Shown here piece by piece: positions 6,897 to 15,308 of a DNA stretch of 54,558 nt. Source of the DNA: UMGS1279 sp045577495 (lineage in GTDB: Bacteria; Bacillota; Clostridia; Oscillospirales; Acutalibacteraceae); assembly GCA_045577495.1 (NCBI GenBank), contig JAZNIK010000024.1, positions 1 to 54,558 of the forward strand, written 5' to 3'. A program made the translations under genes and the position numbers. A model generated the notes under the pieces. It ran no database searches. It had not been told where the DNA came from and worked only from the letters and a program-made list of their open reading frames with translations. Numbering within the stretch: position 1 is the stretch's first letter; each line of letters starts with the position of its first letter.

Positions 6897-9077
6897 ATGA
6901 ATAAAAATCGCTTTTTAAAAGGCGCACTCGGTCGTACTGTTGCTTTTCTGCTTATGCTGGTTATGATGATGTCGATTTTTGTAGTATCCGCATCAGCCGA
7001 GCCGATAAGCAAGGCTCCCTACGATTCTTACACATATTGGACTGCTCCCGGCACTAAGTGGTCGGTATCTGCTACACCGATGTATGAGTATAGCGATACA
7101 ATTACCTCTGCCGGCTTAGGCCTTTCTGCATTAAAAGACCCTTCAGATATTTTTACCGATACAAAGGGTAATGTTTACATAATGGATTCGGGCAACGGAC
7201 GTTTGATAGTAACCAACCCTGATTTCACATTAAAAACAGTAATTTCTGATATCCCTTATGGTGATGAAGTCCTTTCCTTTATGGGTGCACAGGGCTTGTT
7301 TGTAACAACCGATGGAAAAATCTACATTGCCGATACTGAAAACGCAAGGGTTATCGTTACAAACCTTGAAAAAGAGGTTTTAGATGTTCTTGTTTTGCCA
7401 GACGAGGATGTTATCCCCGAAAGCTTTAACTACCGTCCCGCAAAGGTAGCGGTTAATAGTGAGGGCTTCACCTACATTTTGAGTGATGGTTCTTATTATG
7501 GCGCTATCCTTTACAAACCCGATGGAAGTTTTTCGGGCTTTTATGGTTCAAACTCGGTAGAGGGTTCAATTCTTGGTGTGTTCGCAAAGATTTATGAAAT
7601 GATTTTTGTGAATGACGAAAAGAAAATGAATGAAGAAAAATCATTGCCATATTCCTTTACAGATATTGCAATAGATGAAAAAGACTTCATTTATACTGCA
7701 ACCGGCGCGGTTTCAATAACAACCAGTAACCAAGGTCAGCTTAAAAAGCTCTCCCCCGGTGGCACAAATGTTTTGAAAAACAAAACAAAAACCACCGTTT
7801 CCTCGGCTGAGGGCACAAATTTCTCGGATGGCGTTGGTGTAAAATACGCACAGCCCGCAGGTGGTTACGCATGGCGTGTAACAAACGTTGGTTCTATGGA
7901 TGTAGATAAATACGGATATATGTATGGCCTTTGTAAAACCTATGGCCATATACTTGTGTATGACCAGGAATGTAACCAAATCGGTGTGTTTGGCGGTGGC
8001 GTTGGCGCAGGCGAACAAAAGGGTATTTTCACAAGACCTATTGCAATCCACGTTAACGATTTGAACCAAGATGTTTTAGTTCTTGATACTATTGCTCTTA
8101 ATGTTACTGTTTTTAAAGAGACCGAATACGGAGCTTTGATTAAAAAGGCTCAAGACCTAACCACCGGTGGTTACTATGTTGAGGCAAAACCCTATTGGGA
8201 AAAAGCTCTTTCTCAGGATAGAAATCAACAGCTTGCATATCGTGGCTTAGCAAGAGCCGCCCTTATTGAAGAAGATTATGAAACAACTCTTCATTATGCA
8301 AAGCTAGGTTATGACCAAGATACATATGCTTCGGCATTTGTTTATGTTCGTAATGATTATCTAACAAGAAATTTCGTTTGGATTTTCGGTCTTGCAGTGT
8401 TGCTTATTGTTGGCTTGATTTTATATTTCTCTTACGCCAAAAAGCATGAGCTTCAGTTGATTAAAAACCAAAAAGTCAAAACAATGTTCTCAAGCGTTGT
8501 ACATCCGTTTGAAGGAGCTCAACAGGTACGTTATTACGGTCAGGGTTCTGCTCGTTTAGCAACGGGAGTTTTAGTACTGTTCTTTTTAACAACCGTTATT
8601 TTAGAGATTTACGAAGGTTTTATGTACAATATGTTCGATAAGAGCTCATATAGTGCAGCCTTCTCGCTAATTCGTACATTTGGATTAGTGCTTTTATGGT
8701 CGGTTGTTAACTGGGCAATGTCTACATTATTCCAAGGCAAAGGTAAAATGAAAGAGGTTTACATAGTAACCTGTTATGCTTTGATTCCTTTGATTATAAA
8801 TAATGTTTTACAAACTTTACTTTCAAATGTGCTTACTCCTGAAGAGGCATTGGTTATCTCGGCAATCAACGTTGTTTGTATTGCTCTTGCAGGAATTATG
8901 CTTTGCGTTGGCGTTATGACGGTGCACGAATATGGATTCTTTAAACTCCTTGCAATGACAGTTGTTGTTATACTTGCAATGCTTGTTGCAATATTCGTTA
9001 TCCTTATGATGTATGTATTGATTCAGCAGTTTATAGATTTTATTCTTACAATTTATAAAGAGGTCACCTATCGATGA
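6897..9077 (+). CDS. Secreted NHL-repeat/TPR protein with C-terminal Yip1-type membrane domain
   Basis: This 726-residue protein has an unusual composite layout. A signal peptide (1-34, ending VSASA) is followed by NHL beta-propeller repeats (about 45-410, with blades such as DIFTDTKGNVYIMDSGNGR). A short TPR-like helical stretch (about 415-475, AKPYWEKALSQDRNQQLAYR) comes next, then a membrane anchor near 488-512, then a polytopic Yip1-like domain (about 550-715) with four to five membrane helices. The propeller should face outward and could bind glycans or the binding proteins; this is inference. It lies in the middle of a sugar-transport operon, 18 nt after a permease, and its last codons overlap an alternative start of the next gene. 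I know this gene type from Firmicutes transport loci but no established function. Confidence 0.8.
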   Translation: MNKNRFLKGALGRTVAFLLMLVMMMSIFVVSASAEPISKAPYDSYTYWTAPGTKWSVSATPMYEYSDTITSAGLGLSALKDPSDIFTDTKGNVYIMDSGNGRLIVTNPDFTLKTVISDIPYGDEVLSFMGAQGLFVTTDGKIYIADTENARVIVTNLEKEVLDVLVLPDEDVIPESFNYRPAKVAVNSEGFTYILSDGSYYGAILYKPDGSFSGFYGSNSVEGSILGVFAKIYEMIFVNDEKKMNEEKSLPYSFTDIAIDEKDFIYTATGAVSITTSNQGQLKKLSPGGTNVLKNKTKTTVSSAEGTNFSDGVGVKYAQPAGGYAWRVTNVGSMDVDKYGYMYGLCKTYGHILVYDQECNQIGVFGGGVGAGEQKGIFTRPIAIHVNDLNQDVLVLDTIALNVTVFKETEYGALIKKAQDLTTGGYYVEAKPYWEKALSQDRNQQLAYRGLARAALIEEDYETTLHYAKLGYDQDTYASAFVYVRNDYLTRNFVWIFGLAVLLIVGLILYFSYAKKHELQLIKNQKVKTMFSSVVHPFEGAQQVRYYGQGSARLATGVLVLFFLTTVILEIYEGFMYNMFDKSSYSAAFSLIRTFGLVLLWSVVNWAMSTLFQGKGKMKEVYIVTCYALIPLIINNVLQTLLSNVLTPEEALVISAINVVCIALAGIMLCVGVMTVHEYGFFKLLAMTVVVILAMLVAIFVILMMYVLIQQFIDFILTIYKEVTYR

Positions 9078-9100
9078 CCGCAGATTTTGGAGGACTTAGA

Positions 9101-11362
9101 ATGAAACACTTAATTAAGATAATCGCTTTGATATCTGCTTTGTGTCTTGTACTGGGTGGTCTTTCCGGCTGCGGTAAACAAGGTGCACAAGCTATTTCCT
9201 ATAGCGAGGCAACAGCAGATACAACAAAAATTGATAGTGGCGTAGTTGCAGAGAATAAGTATTTTTCAATGCAATGGGATAAAGACCGCGCCGCAGTTAT
9301 AATCTACTCAAAAACAGATGATAGGGTTTGGTCAACAATCCCTTATGAGTATTATCAAAACTCCGCTTTTGGCGATGATATTACCGGCAAAGAGATGATG
9401 AACTCAGCTGTATCAATCACCATTTTAAAGGGTGAGCAACAGTTTGAGTATCATAGTAGCCTTGCATCTGTTGCAGAGGGTCGCTTTAAGGCAGAAAAAA
9501 TGGATAATGGTGTAAGCGTTACCTTTTATTTCGATGAAGTGGGCGACTATTTAACGGTTGACTACTACCTTGAAGGCGACGGTTTTAAAACAAGGGTAGA
9601 TAACAAAAAAATCAAATCTTTTTGGGGTAACCGCATTTTCAAGGTTGTTCCTGCACCCTTTATGTGTTCAAGGGTTAACACTGAGCAGGGCGATAAGGAC
9701 AGTTATTTTGTAATCCCCTCGGGCAGTGGCGCACTTATGTATTTAGATAACCGTTCAGATGCAACAGCCCGTACCTATTCAGCAGAAGTTTATGGCCGCG
9801 ATTATACCATTGATATGTATAACGAGGATGCAAACACATCTCCGATTTCAATGCCATTCTTTGGCTTTAAAGATGGTGCATCTGCAGTTTGTGCGATTAT
9901 TGAGGGCGGTGCAGAATCATGCCTTATCAATGCTCGTGCGGGTGATGCTCAGTCGGGATATAGCTATATCAATGCAACCTACTTGGTAGCAGGCTATAAC
10001 AACATTTTCACAAGCACAAACTATCGTATGCGATATAATTGGTACGCAGAGCAATATTTAGAGCCTTTTGTACTTGCATATTATCCGTTAAAGGATGCAC
10101 AGGCAAATTACACAGGTATTGCAAAGCGCTATCAAAAATATTTGATAGATGAAAAGGGAATGCAAAAATCTGAGGACAATTCCCTACTTAACGTTAAGCT
10201 TATTGGTAGTTATGTTGAGGACGACCTGCTTCTAGGTCTTCCTACTACTAAGGATGTTCCGCTCACAACATATAGCGAGGCAACCGAAATCTTAAAAGAA
10301 CTTAATGATATTTCGGGCGGTAACCTTATTGCAAATATGTATGGTTACGGCAAGGGCGGAATCAATAGTGTGCAAATTGCAGGAGGCTATGAGCTTACAG
10401 GTATTGTTGGCAAGAAGCAGGATTTGCAAAAATTCGTTGACTATACCAAACAGGCATCTATTAAAACCTTCTTCAATTTTGATACAATTTTATATTACAC
10501 TTCGGGTGCAGGCTTTAGCACCAAAAAAGATTCTGCTATTTCTATAAGCGGAATTCCCGCACCTGTTTATCAGTTCTGGTACAGTACCCGCTCAAGATTA
10601 ACTAAAAAAGAGGGTGGTAGAGTAGGCACAATGGTAAGCCGTGATAAGCTTGCAGATTCTACCCTAAAAACAGTAGACACAGTTGATAAGTACGGAATAT
10701 CCGGCATTGCATATGATACCCTTGGTAATATGGCGTATTCGGATTATAAAGGTTCTAAAAATAACAAATCCTTTGGCAAATATCCTTTAAAGGCATATAT
10801 GGGCAGGGATGTTGCTGAAATTATCGGTGATGTTCAGTCTAACAGTAAAACAGTTATGCTTGATGGTGCATTTGCTTATGCTGCCGCTGCGGCTGATATT
10901 ATTACAGGTTGCCCAACAGCATCAGATAAAAACAACTCATTTGACTTAGATGTTCCGCTTTATCAAATAATTTTCCAAGGCTATAAATCCAATAGCGCGT
11001 CGCCAATCAATACCGCAGTAAATCGACGCGTACAATTCTTAAAGGCTATGGAAACCGGTAGCGGTTTGAGCTTTACCTTAATGGCAAACTACACTAATGA
11101 CTTACGCAAACAGCATATGCGCGGTCTTAATGCTTCGTTATATGAAGATAATAAGGATTACATAAAGGATTGCGTAGATGAAAGTAAGGCATATCTTGCT
11201 TCTGTTGCGGGTGAAACCATTTCCAATCATGAATATATCACCAATGATGTTACCAAAACAGTTTTCAGCAACGGTGTTACAGTTTATGTTAACTACGGTG
11301 ATAAAGCCTATAGCATAGAAGAAGTAGGCAACGTAAAAGCAAATAGCTTTTTAGTAAAGTAA
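9101..11362 (+). CDS. DUF5696-like lipoprotein of the transport locus
   Basis: This large lipoprotein (753 residues from the chosen start) has a lipobox GGLSGC with Cys24, so it should sit on the outer face of the membrane. An upstream ATG at 9074 would overlap the previous gene, but the TTGGAGGA ribosome site at 9087-9093 fits the ATG at 9101. The N-terminal half looks like a beta-rich sandwich (for example VIIYSKTDDRVWSTIPYEYY). The second half alternates strands and helices like a TIM barrel, with GISGIAYDTLGNM, TVMLDGAFAYAAAAAD and DVPLYQIIFQGY. That resembles large glycoside hydrolases, but no catalytic pair can be assigned with confidence. It sits between the two importer modules. The DUF5696 call is from memory of the family; the enzymatic role is inference. 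Confidence 0.72.
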   Translation: MKHLIKIIALISALCLVLGGLSGCGKQGAQAISYSEATADTTKIDSGVVAENKYFSMQWDKDRAAVIIYSKTDDRVWSTIPYEYYQNSAFGDDITGKEMMNSAVSITILKGEQQFEYHSSLASVAEGRFKAEKMDNGVSVTFYFDEVGDYLTVDYYLEGDGFKTRVDNKKIKSFWGNRIFKVVPAPFMCSRVNTEQGDKDSYFVIPSGSGALMYLDNRSDATARTYSAEVYGRDYTIDMYNEDANTSPISMPFFGFKDGASAVCAIIEGGAESCLINARAGDAQSGYSYINATYLVAGYNNIFTSTNYRMRYNWYAEQYLEPFVLAYYPLKDAQANYTGIAKRYQKYLIDEKGMQKSEDNSLLNVKLIGSYVEDDLLLGLPTTKDVPLTTYSEATEILKELNDISGGNLIANMYGYGKGGINSVQIAGGYELTGIVGKKQDLQKFVDYTKQASIKTFFNFDTILYYTSGAGFSTKKDSAISISGIPAPVYQFWYSTRSRLTKKEGGRVGTMVSRDKLADSTLKTVDTVDKYGISGIAYDTLGNMAYSDYKGSKNNKSFGKYPLKAYMGRDVAEIIGDVQSNSKTVMLDGAFAYAAAAADIITGCPTASDKNNSFDLDVPLYQIIFQGYKSNSASPINTAVNRRVQFLKAMETGSGLSFTLMANYTNDLRKQHMRGLNASLYEDNKDYIKDCVDESKAYLASVAGETISNHEYITNDVTKTVFSNGVTVYVNYGDKAYSIEEVGNVKANSFLVK

Positions 11363-11375
11363 GGAGGGGTTAAAA

Positions 11376-12479
11376 GTGAAAAAAGAAAAAGATAATTTAA
11401 ACACACCTGTTTCTGATACTGAGACCCCTAAACAGCCCACTTTAAAAGAAATTTTAAAGGCTGAAGAGGCGGAGGAAAGGGCTAAAAGAAAGGCCGAAAG
11501 GTTAAAGAAAAAGCAAAAGGTTGCATACGACCATAGAGGCAATATCATTCCCGACCTTAATAAAAAGCATGTTCGTGGTATTGAATCCAAAAAAAGCACA
11601 TACGGTTTTATGTTTGTGTTGCCTTGGATAATCGGCATGATACTTTTCTTCTTCGTTCCGTTATTACAATCACTTATCTATTCGTTCAGTTATGTTGTTC
11701 CTGATATTGGTGAGCTTTCAACCGAATGGGTGGGACTTGATAACTATAAATACATTTTCCAGCAAGACCAATATTATGTAGATAACCTTATGAAATCGCT
11801 TAGTGGATTTTTTACAACAATGCCAATCATAGTTATCTTAAGTTTAATTTTGGCGCTTGTTTTGAATGGCGAATTCAAGGGAAGAATAGTGTTCCGTGGA
11901 ATATTCTTTATTCCTGTTATCGTAGCAACCGGTGTTGTTATGTCCTTGTTATCGCAGTCCTACGCAAACGGACCTATCATTCAGCTTTCAACCACCGTTA
12001 CGGAGGATGCATATTCCGCGATAGGAACGGGAAGCGGTATGGATTTTACAACTCTGCTTAACTCGCTTAAGCTACCTGAGGATGTTACCGCTCAGTTGAA
12101 CACAATGATTACCGGTATTTTCAATACTCTTTGGAGTTGTGGTATTCCTGTTGTTTTGTTTATTGCAGGTTTGCAAACTATTCCTGCTCAGCTTTATGAG
12201 GTATCAAAGGTTGAGGGCGCAACAAAGTGGGAGGAATTTTGGTACATAACCCTTCCAATGATTGGTCAAACCCTGTTACTTGTTATTGTTTTCACACTTA
12301 TTGAGGTGTTAACACAAAATAGTAACGCAGTTATTACTCAGGCATATGACCAGATGATAAGTAATATGAACTATTCTGATAGTGCCGCAATGCTTTGGAC
12401 ATTCTTTGGAATTGTTGGCGGCGCAACAGGACTTATAATTCTACTTTACTCTAAGCTTTGCCTTAAGAGATGGGAATAA
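11376..12479 (+). CDS. Sugar ABC transporter permease, MalF type (importer 2)
   Basis: This 367-residue permease carries an extra, highly charged cytoplasmic N-terminus (about 1-75, rich in Lys and Glu) before the first membrane segment (YGFMFVLPWIIGMILFFFVP). The EAA loop is YEVSKVEGATKWEEFW, followed by ITLPM. The start is GTG at 11376, 13 nt after the DUF5696 gene, with an AAGGAGGGG ribosome site. Between membrane segments it has an unusually long outside loop (about residues 195-245), often seen in MalF-type subunits. It is clearly a different lineage from the first MalF-type permease of the locus, so this is a second importer and not a duplicate. Confidence 0.92.
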   Translation: MKKEKDNLNTPVSDTETPKQPTLKEILKAEEAEERAKRKAERLKKKQKVAYDHRGNIIPDLNKKHVRGIESKKSTYGFMFVLPWIIGMILFFFVPLLQSLIYSFSYVVPDIGELSTEWVGLDNYKYIFQQDQYYVDNLMKSLSGFFTTMPIIVILSLILALVLNGEFKGRIVFRGIFFIPVIVATGVVMSLLSQSYANGPIIQLSTTVTEDAYSAIGTGSGMDFTTLLNSLKLPEDVTAQLNTMITGIFNTLWSCGIPVVLFIAGLQTIPAQLYEVSKVEGATKWEEFWYITLPMIGQTLLLVIVFTLIEVLTQNSNAVITQAYDQMISNMNYSDSAAMLWTFFGIVGGATGLIILLYSKLCLKRWE

Positions 12480-12492
12480 GGAGGGGTATGTG

Positions 12493-13470
12493 ATGACTGA
12501 AATGAAAAAACTTAAAAAAACTACCCCTGCTTTAAGTAAGCATAAAATAAAGCAAAAGGTAGCTGATATCTTATTTGCAATTTTTAGATACACATTTTTG
12601 GTAGCTATAAGTTATATCATTTTGTATCCGCTTTTTGCTATGATTGCTTATTCAATTCAAAGTTCAACAGATGTTTTGGATACTAGTGTTAACTGGATTT
12701 CCAGAGACCCAACATTTGATAACTTTAAAAACGCTTGGATAGCATTAGAATATCCCACAGCCTTATTTAACACAGTTTTTGTTGGTGGTATAAGCGCCCT
12801 TTTGGAGATTTTCTCTTGCGCCGTTGCCGCGTATGGCTTTGCAAGATTTAAGTTCCGTGGTCGTAGCTTCTTGTTTGGCTTGGTATTGCTAACTGCAATA
12901 GTGCCTGTTCAGGTTTTGGTTATTCCGCTATTTTTGAATTTTAAGTATTTTGACTTTGGCGGATTACTATCACTGTTCTATAGTATCACAGGGCAAGAGG
13001 GCACCTATTTAGACCTTACCAACACAGGATTTACCTTCTGGTTACCATCACTTTTTGGTGTTGGCCTTCGTTCAGGCTTGTTTATCTTTATCTATAGGCA
13101 GTTCTTTACAGGACTTCCAAAAGAGCTTGAAGAGGCATCTTGGATTGATGGTTGTGGTCCTTTAATGACCTTCTTCCGTGTTGTTATTCCATCTTCTGGT
13201 GTTGTATTTTTAACCGTTTCAATCTTTGCAATTATTTGGCATTGGAATGAATATTACCAGTCGGTTATCTTTATGACAAGCGATTTCCCGCTTTCAGTAA
13301 AGTTATCGGGTATTTCTACAACCTTTGCTACTATGGGTATAGGTAATGTATATGCAGGAGGACCTACTGCGGCAGCATGCTTGTTATTCATAGCACCAAT
13401 GCTTATAATGTTCTTGTTCCTACAAAAGAAATTCATTCAAAGTATTGACAGAGTAGGTATCGTAGGTTAA
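12493..13470 (+). CDS. Sugar ABC transporter permease, MalG type (importer 2)
   Basis: This is the partner permease of importer 2, about 325 residues with six membrane segments. The EAA loop is LEEASWIDGCGPLMTFF, and the C-terminal sequence QKKFIQSIDRVGIVG is typical of MalG relatives. The ATG at 12493 is preferred to the GTG at 12490 because the AAGGAGGGG ribosome site (12478-12486) is better spaced. It follows the MalF partner by 13 nt and is followed after 118 nt by the lipoprotein binding protein. The longer gap may let the binding protein be expressed more strongly than the permeases. Confidence 0.92.
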   Translation: MTEMKKLKKTTPALSKHKIKQKVADILFAIFRYTFLVAISYIILYPLFAMIAYSIQSSTDVLDTSVNWISRDPTFDNFKNAWIALEYPTALFNTVFVGGISALLEIFSCAVAAYGFARFKFRGRSFLFGLVLLTAIVPVQVLVIPLFLNFKYFDFGGLLSLFYSITGQEGTYLDLTNTGFTFWLPSLFGVGLRSGLFIFIYRQFFTGLPKELEEASWIDGCGPLMTFFRVVIPSSGVVFLTVSIFAIIWHWNEYYQSVIFMTSDFPLSVKLSGISTTFATMGIGNVYAGGPTAAACLLFIAPMLIMFLFLQKKFIQSIDRVGIVG

Positions 13471-13588
13471 AATATGTATATGTTGTTATAGCAAGGATGG
13501 TAAACTTTTTAACTTTTGTTGCAGTTTTATTTAATGCTTATCACCTTGCTGTGCACTTATAATAAATAAAATTAATGGGGGTAAAAAA

Positions 13589-15127
13589 ATGAAAACTATC
13601 GTAACTTCAAAACGTTTGGTTAGCATTTTGGCTTTAATGCTTGCTATCGTTATGTGTTTTTCTGCTTGCGGCAGTAATGGTGATACACCTTCTGATACCG
13701 CTTCTGCAGGTGATACAGACGTAACAGATACAAATAACAACCAAACAACTGATGATACTTCTTCTGAGGAAGAGGTAGAAGATGCAAAAGCATCCGAACA
13801 GCAAAATCAATCATCGAGCAGTAAGCAACAACAGGCTCAGCAAAATCAATCATCGAGCAGTAAGCAGCAACAAACTCAGCAAAACAATAATCAACAACAA
13901 AGTTCTGGTTCTGCAACTTGGGCTGATGATTATTTAAGCACAATGCCTAAATCAGTTAAGGATAAGGGCGTTACTCTTCTTATGTGGCGTGGCTTACATC
14001 CTACAGAGCAAAAACTTCTTGACGATTTCGTTAAGAAGACAGGTTGTAAGGTAAAAGTTGTTAAAACAACTGAAAAAGAGTATACAACCAAGCTTGTATC
14101 AATGATTTCCGCTAAGGAGTCTCCTGACGTAGCTCAGCTTATTTCTAACAACTTCCCTGGTATTGCAACAAAATCAATGCAACCGTTGGATGAAAAAGTA
14201 TTCCGTTTGAAAGATGATTGCTGGAACTATGATTATATGAAGCCACTTTCTATCAATGATAGATACTTCTCGGTTGCTATGCCTACCAGTTGGAGCTGTG
14301 AAGACTGCCTTTATGTAACATACTATCAGCCTAAGGTTTTAAAAGAGTGCGGCGTTTCTACAATGCCTTGGCAGCTTTACAAGCAGGGCAAATGGAACTG
14401 GGCAGCACAGAATGATATTATTAAAAAGGTAGCAGGCGCAGGCAAAGGTTACTATGGTATTGCCTTACAGTCTTATGACCTCTTTATGCTTTCTGCCGGT
14501 GAAGATTTTGCTACCTATAACGGCAAAACTTTTACTAACAAGGTTGCTAGTCCTTCAAAAACTCTTACACAAGCATGGCAAGAGGTTGCTAAGCTTAACG
14601 AATCTAAGGTTTTAACCGGTTGGAATTTGACTAATGTTTTACAAGGTAAGGTAGGTTTATTTACTTCAATCACCTATGGTATGTATAAAGAGGGCGACTG
14701 GGGTTATGATAACATCCCCGGTGGCTTCTCAACAATCGAGTGTGTTCCTGTTGCTGGTCCTACTCAGTCTTCGGCATATACTCCTGCTCGTCCTAAGACT
14801 TGGGGTACTCCTAAGGGCGCTAAGAACCCTGAGGGTGCAGCATACTTCTTGCGTTATTGGTTAGATGTTTCTAACTGCGACTTTGACAGCACATATATCA
14901 ATAAGCAGGCAAAAGAAGTGTTTGAGATTATCACCAAGAAATCCACCAAAAAGCAGGTTATGACCGGTATGGGTGTTACTAACTATGTAACAGCAGGTCA
15001 ATATGAGCAGATTTCTAACTCTCTTGTTACTTCTTCTAATAACGTTCCTACAATACTTGCTTCTAAGAAAGGCTTAGTTCAAACAGGTATTGATAGAGCT
15101 AACAGAGACCTTACTAGAATTAGATAG
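13589..15127 (+). CDS. Sugar-binding lipoprotein (importer 2)
   Basis: This 512-residue lipoprotein has a lipobox FSAC with Cys27. A long low-complexity tether (about 31-105) rich in Thr/Asp, then Gln and Ser, precedes the extracellular solute-binding domain (about 110-505, starting KGVTLLMWRGLHPTEQKLLDD). The tether contains a 13-residue tandem repeat also visible in the DNA. The binding domain has the clamshell family pattern: FVKKTGCKVKVVKTT, then a cleft segment around MPTSWSCEDCLYVTYY. The start ATG follows a GGGGG-type ribosome site. A strong terminator directly after the stop closes the locus. The substrate is unknown. Having one lipidated and one non-lipidated binding protein in the same operon is notable. 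Confidence 0.9.
   Translation: MKTIVTSKRLVSILALMLAIVMCFSACGSNGDTPSDTASAGDTDVTDTNNNQTTDDTSSEEEVEDAKASEQQNQSSSSKQQQAQQNQSSSSKQQQTQQNNNQQQSSGSATWADDYLSTMPKSVKDKGVTLLMWRGLHPTEQKLLDDFVKKTGCKVKVVKTTEKEYTTKLVSMISAKESPDVAQLISNNFPGIATKSMQPLDEKVFRLKDDCWNYDYMKPLSINDRYFSVAMPTSWSCEDCLYVTYYQPKVLKECGVSTMPWQLYKQGKWNWAAQNDIIKKVAGAGKGYYGIALQSYDLFMLSAGEDFATYNGKTFTNKVASPSKTLTQAWQEVAKLNESKVLTGWNLTNVLQGKVGLFTSITYGMYKEGDWGYDNIPGGFSTIECVPVAGPTQSSAYTPARPKTWGTPKGAKNPEGAAYFLRYWLDVSNCDFDSTYINKQAKEVFEIITKKSTKKQVMTGMGVTNYVTAGQYEQISNSLVTSSNNVPTILASKKGLVQTGIDRANRDLTRIR
13798..13886 (+). repeat. 39-bp tandem repeat encoding a Gln/Ser tether
   Basis: Two adjacent copies of a 39-bp unit and the start of a third encode QQNQSSSSKQQQA-type 13-mers. 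They lie in the tether of the binding lipoprotein. Copy number could vary between strains without a frame shift, because the unit is a multiple of three. Confidence 0.85.
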
Positions 15128-15150
15128 GTGTCTTTATAGATTAAAGCTAT

Positions 15151-15190
15151 AAAAACAACCCAAGCGCTACTTGGCGCTTGGGTTGTTTTG
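15151..15190 (+). terminator. Terminator closing the ABC transport locus
   Basis: A 13-bp perfect stem (ACAACCCAAGCGC/GCGCTTGGGTTGT, loop 15168-15173) is flanked by an A-tract and a TTTT tract. Confidence 0.93.
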
Positions 15191-15235
15191 TTATGTAACG
15201 GAAAACCAACAATTTAAAAATAATAAATAAAATTC

Positions 15236-15264
15236 TTTACAAATGATAAAAACTATTATATAAT
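15236..15264 (+). promoter_or_regulatory. Promoter of the FN3 secreted protein gene
   Basis: TTTACA (15236-15241), a 17-nt spacer and TATAAT (15259-15264) lie 45 nt before the start codon. Confidence 0.75.
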
Positions 15265-15308
15265 TATTATGGATATATATAAAATTTATTTGGAAAGGAT
15301 ATAATAAA

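Noticed and set aside
13798..13886. CRISPR-like reading of the tandem repeat in the binding lipoprotein
   Set aside because: The repeats are directly adjacent without spacers and encode a regular Gln/Ser tether in frame.
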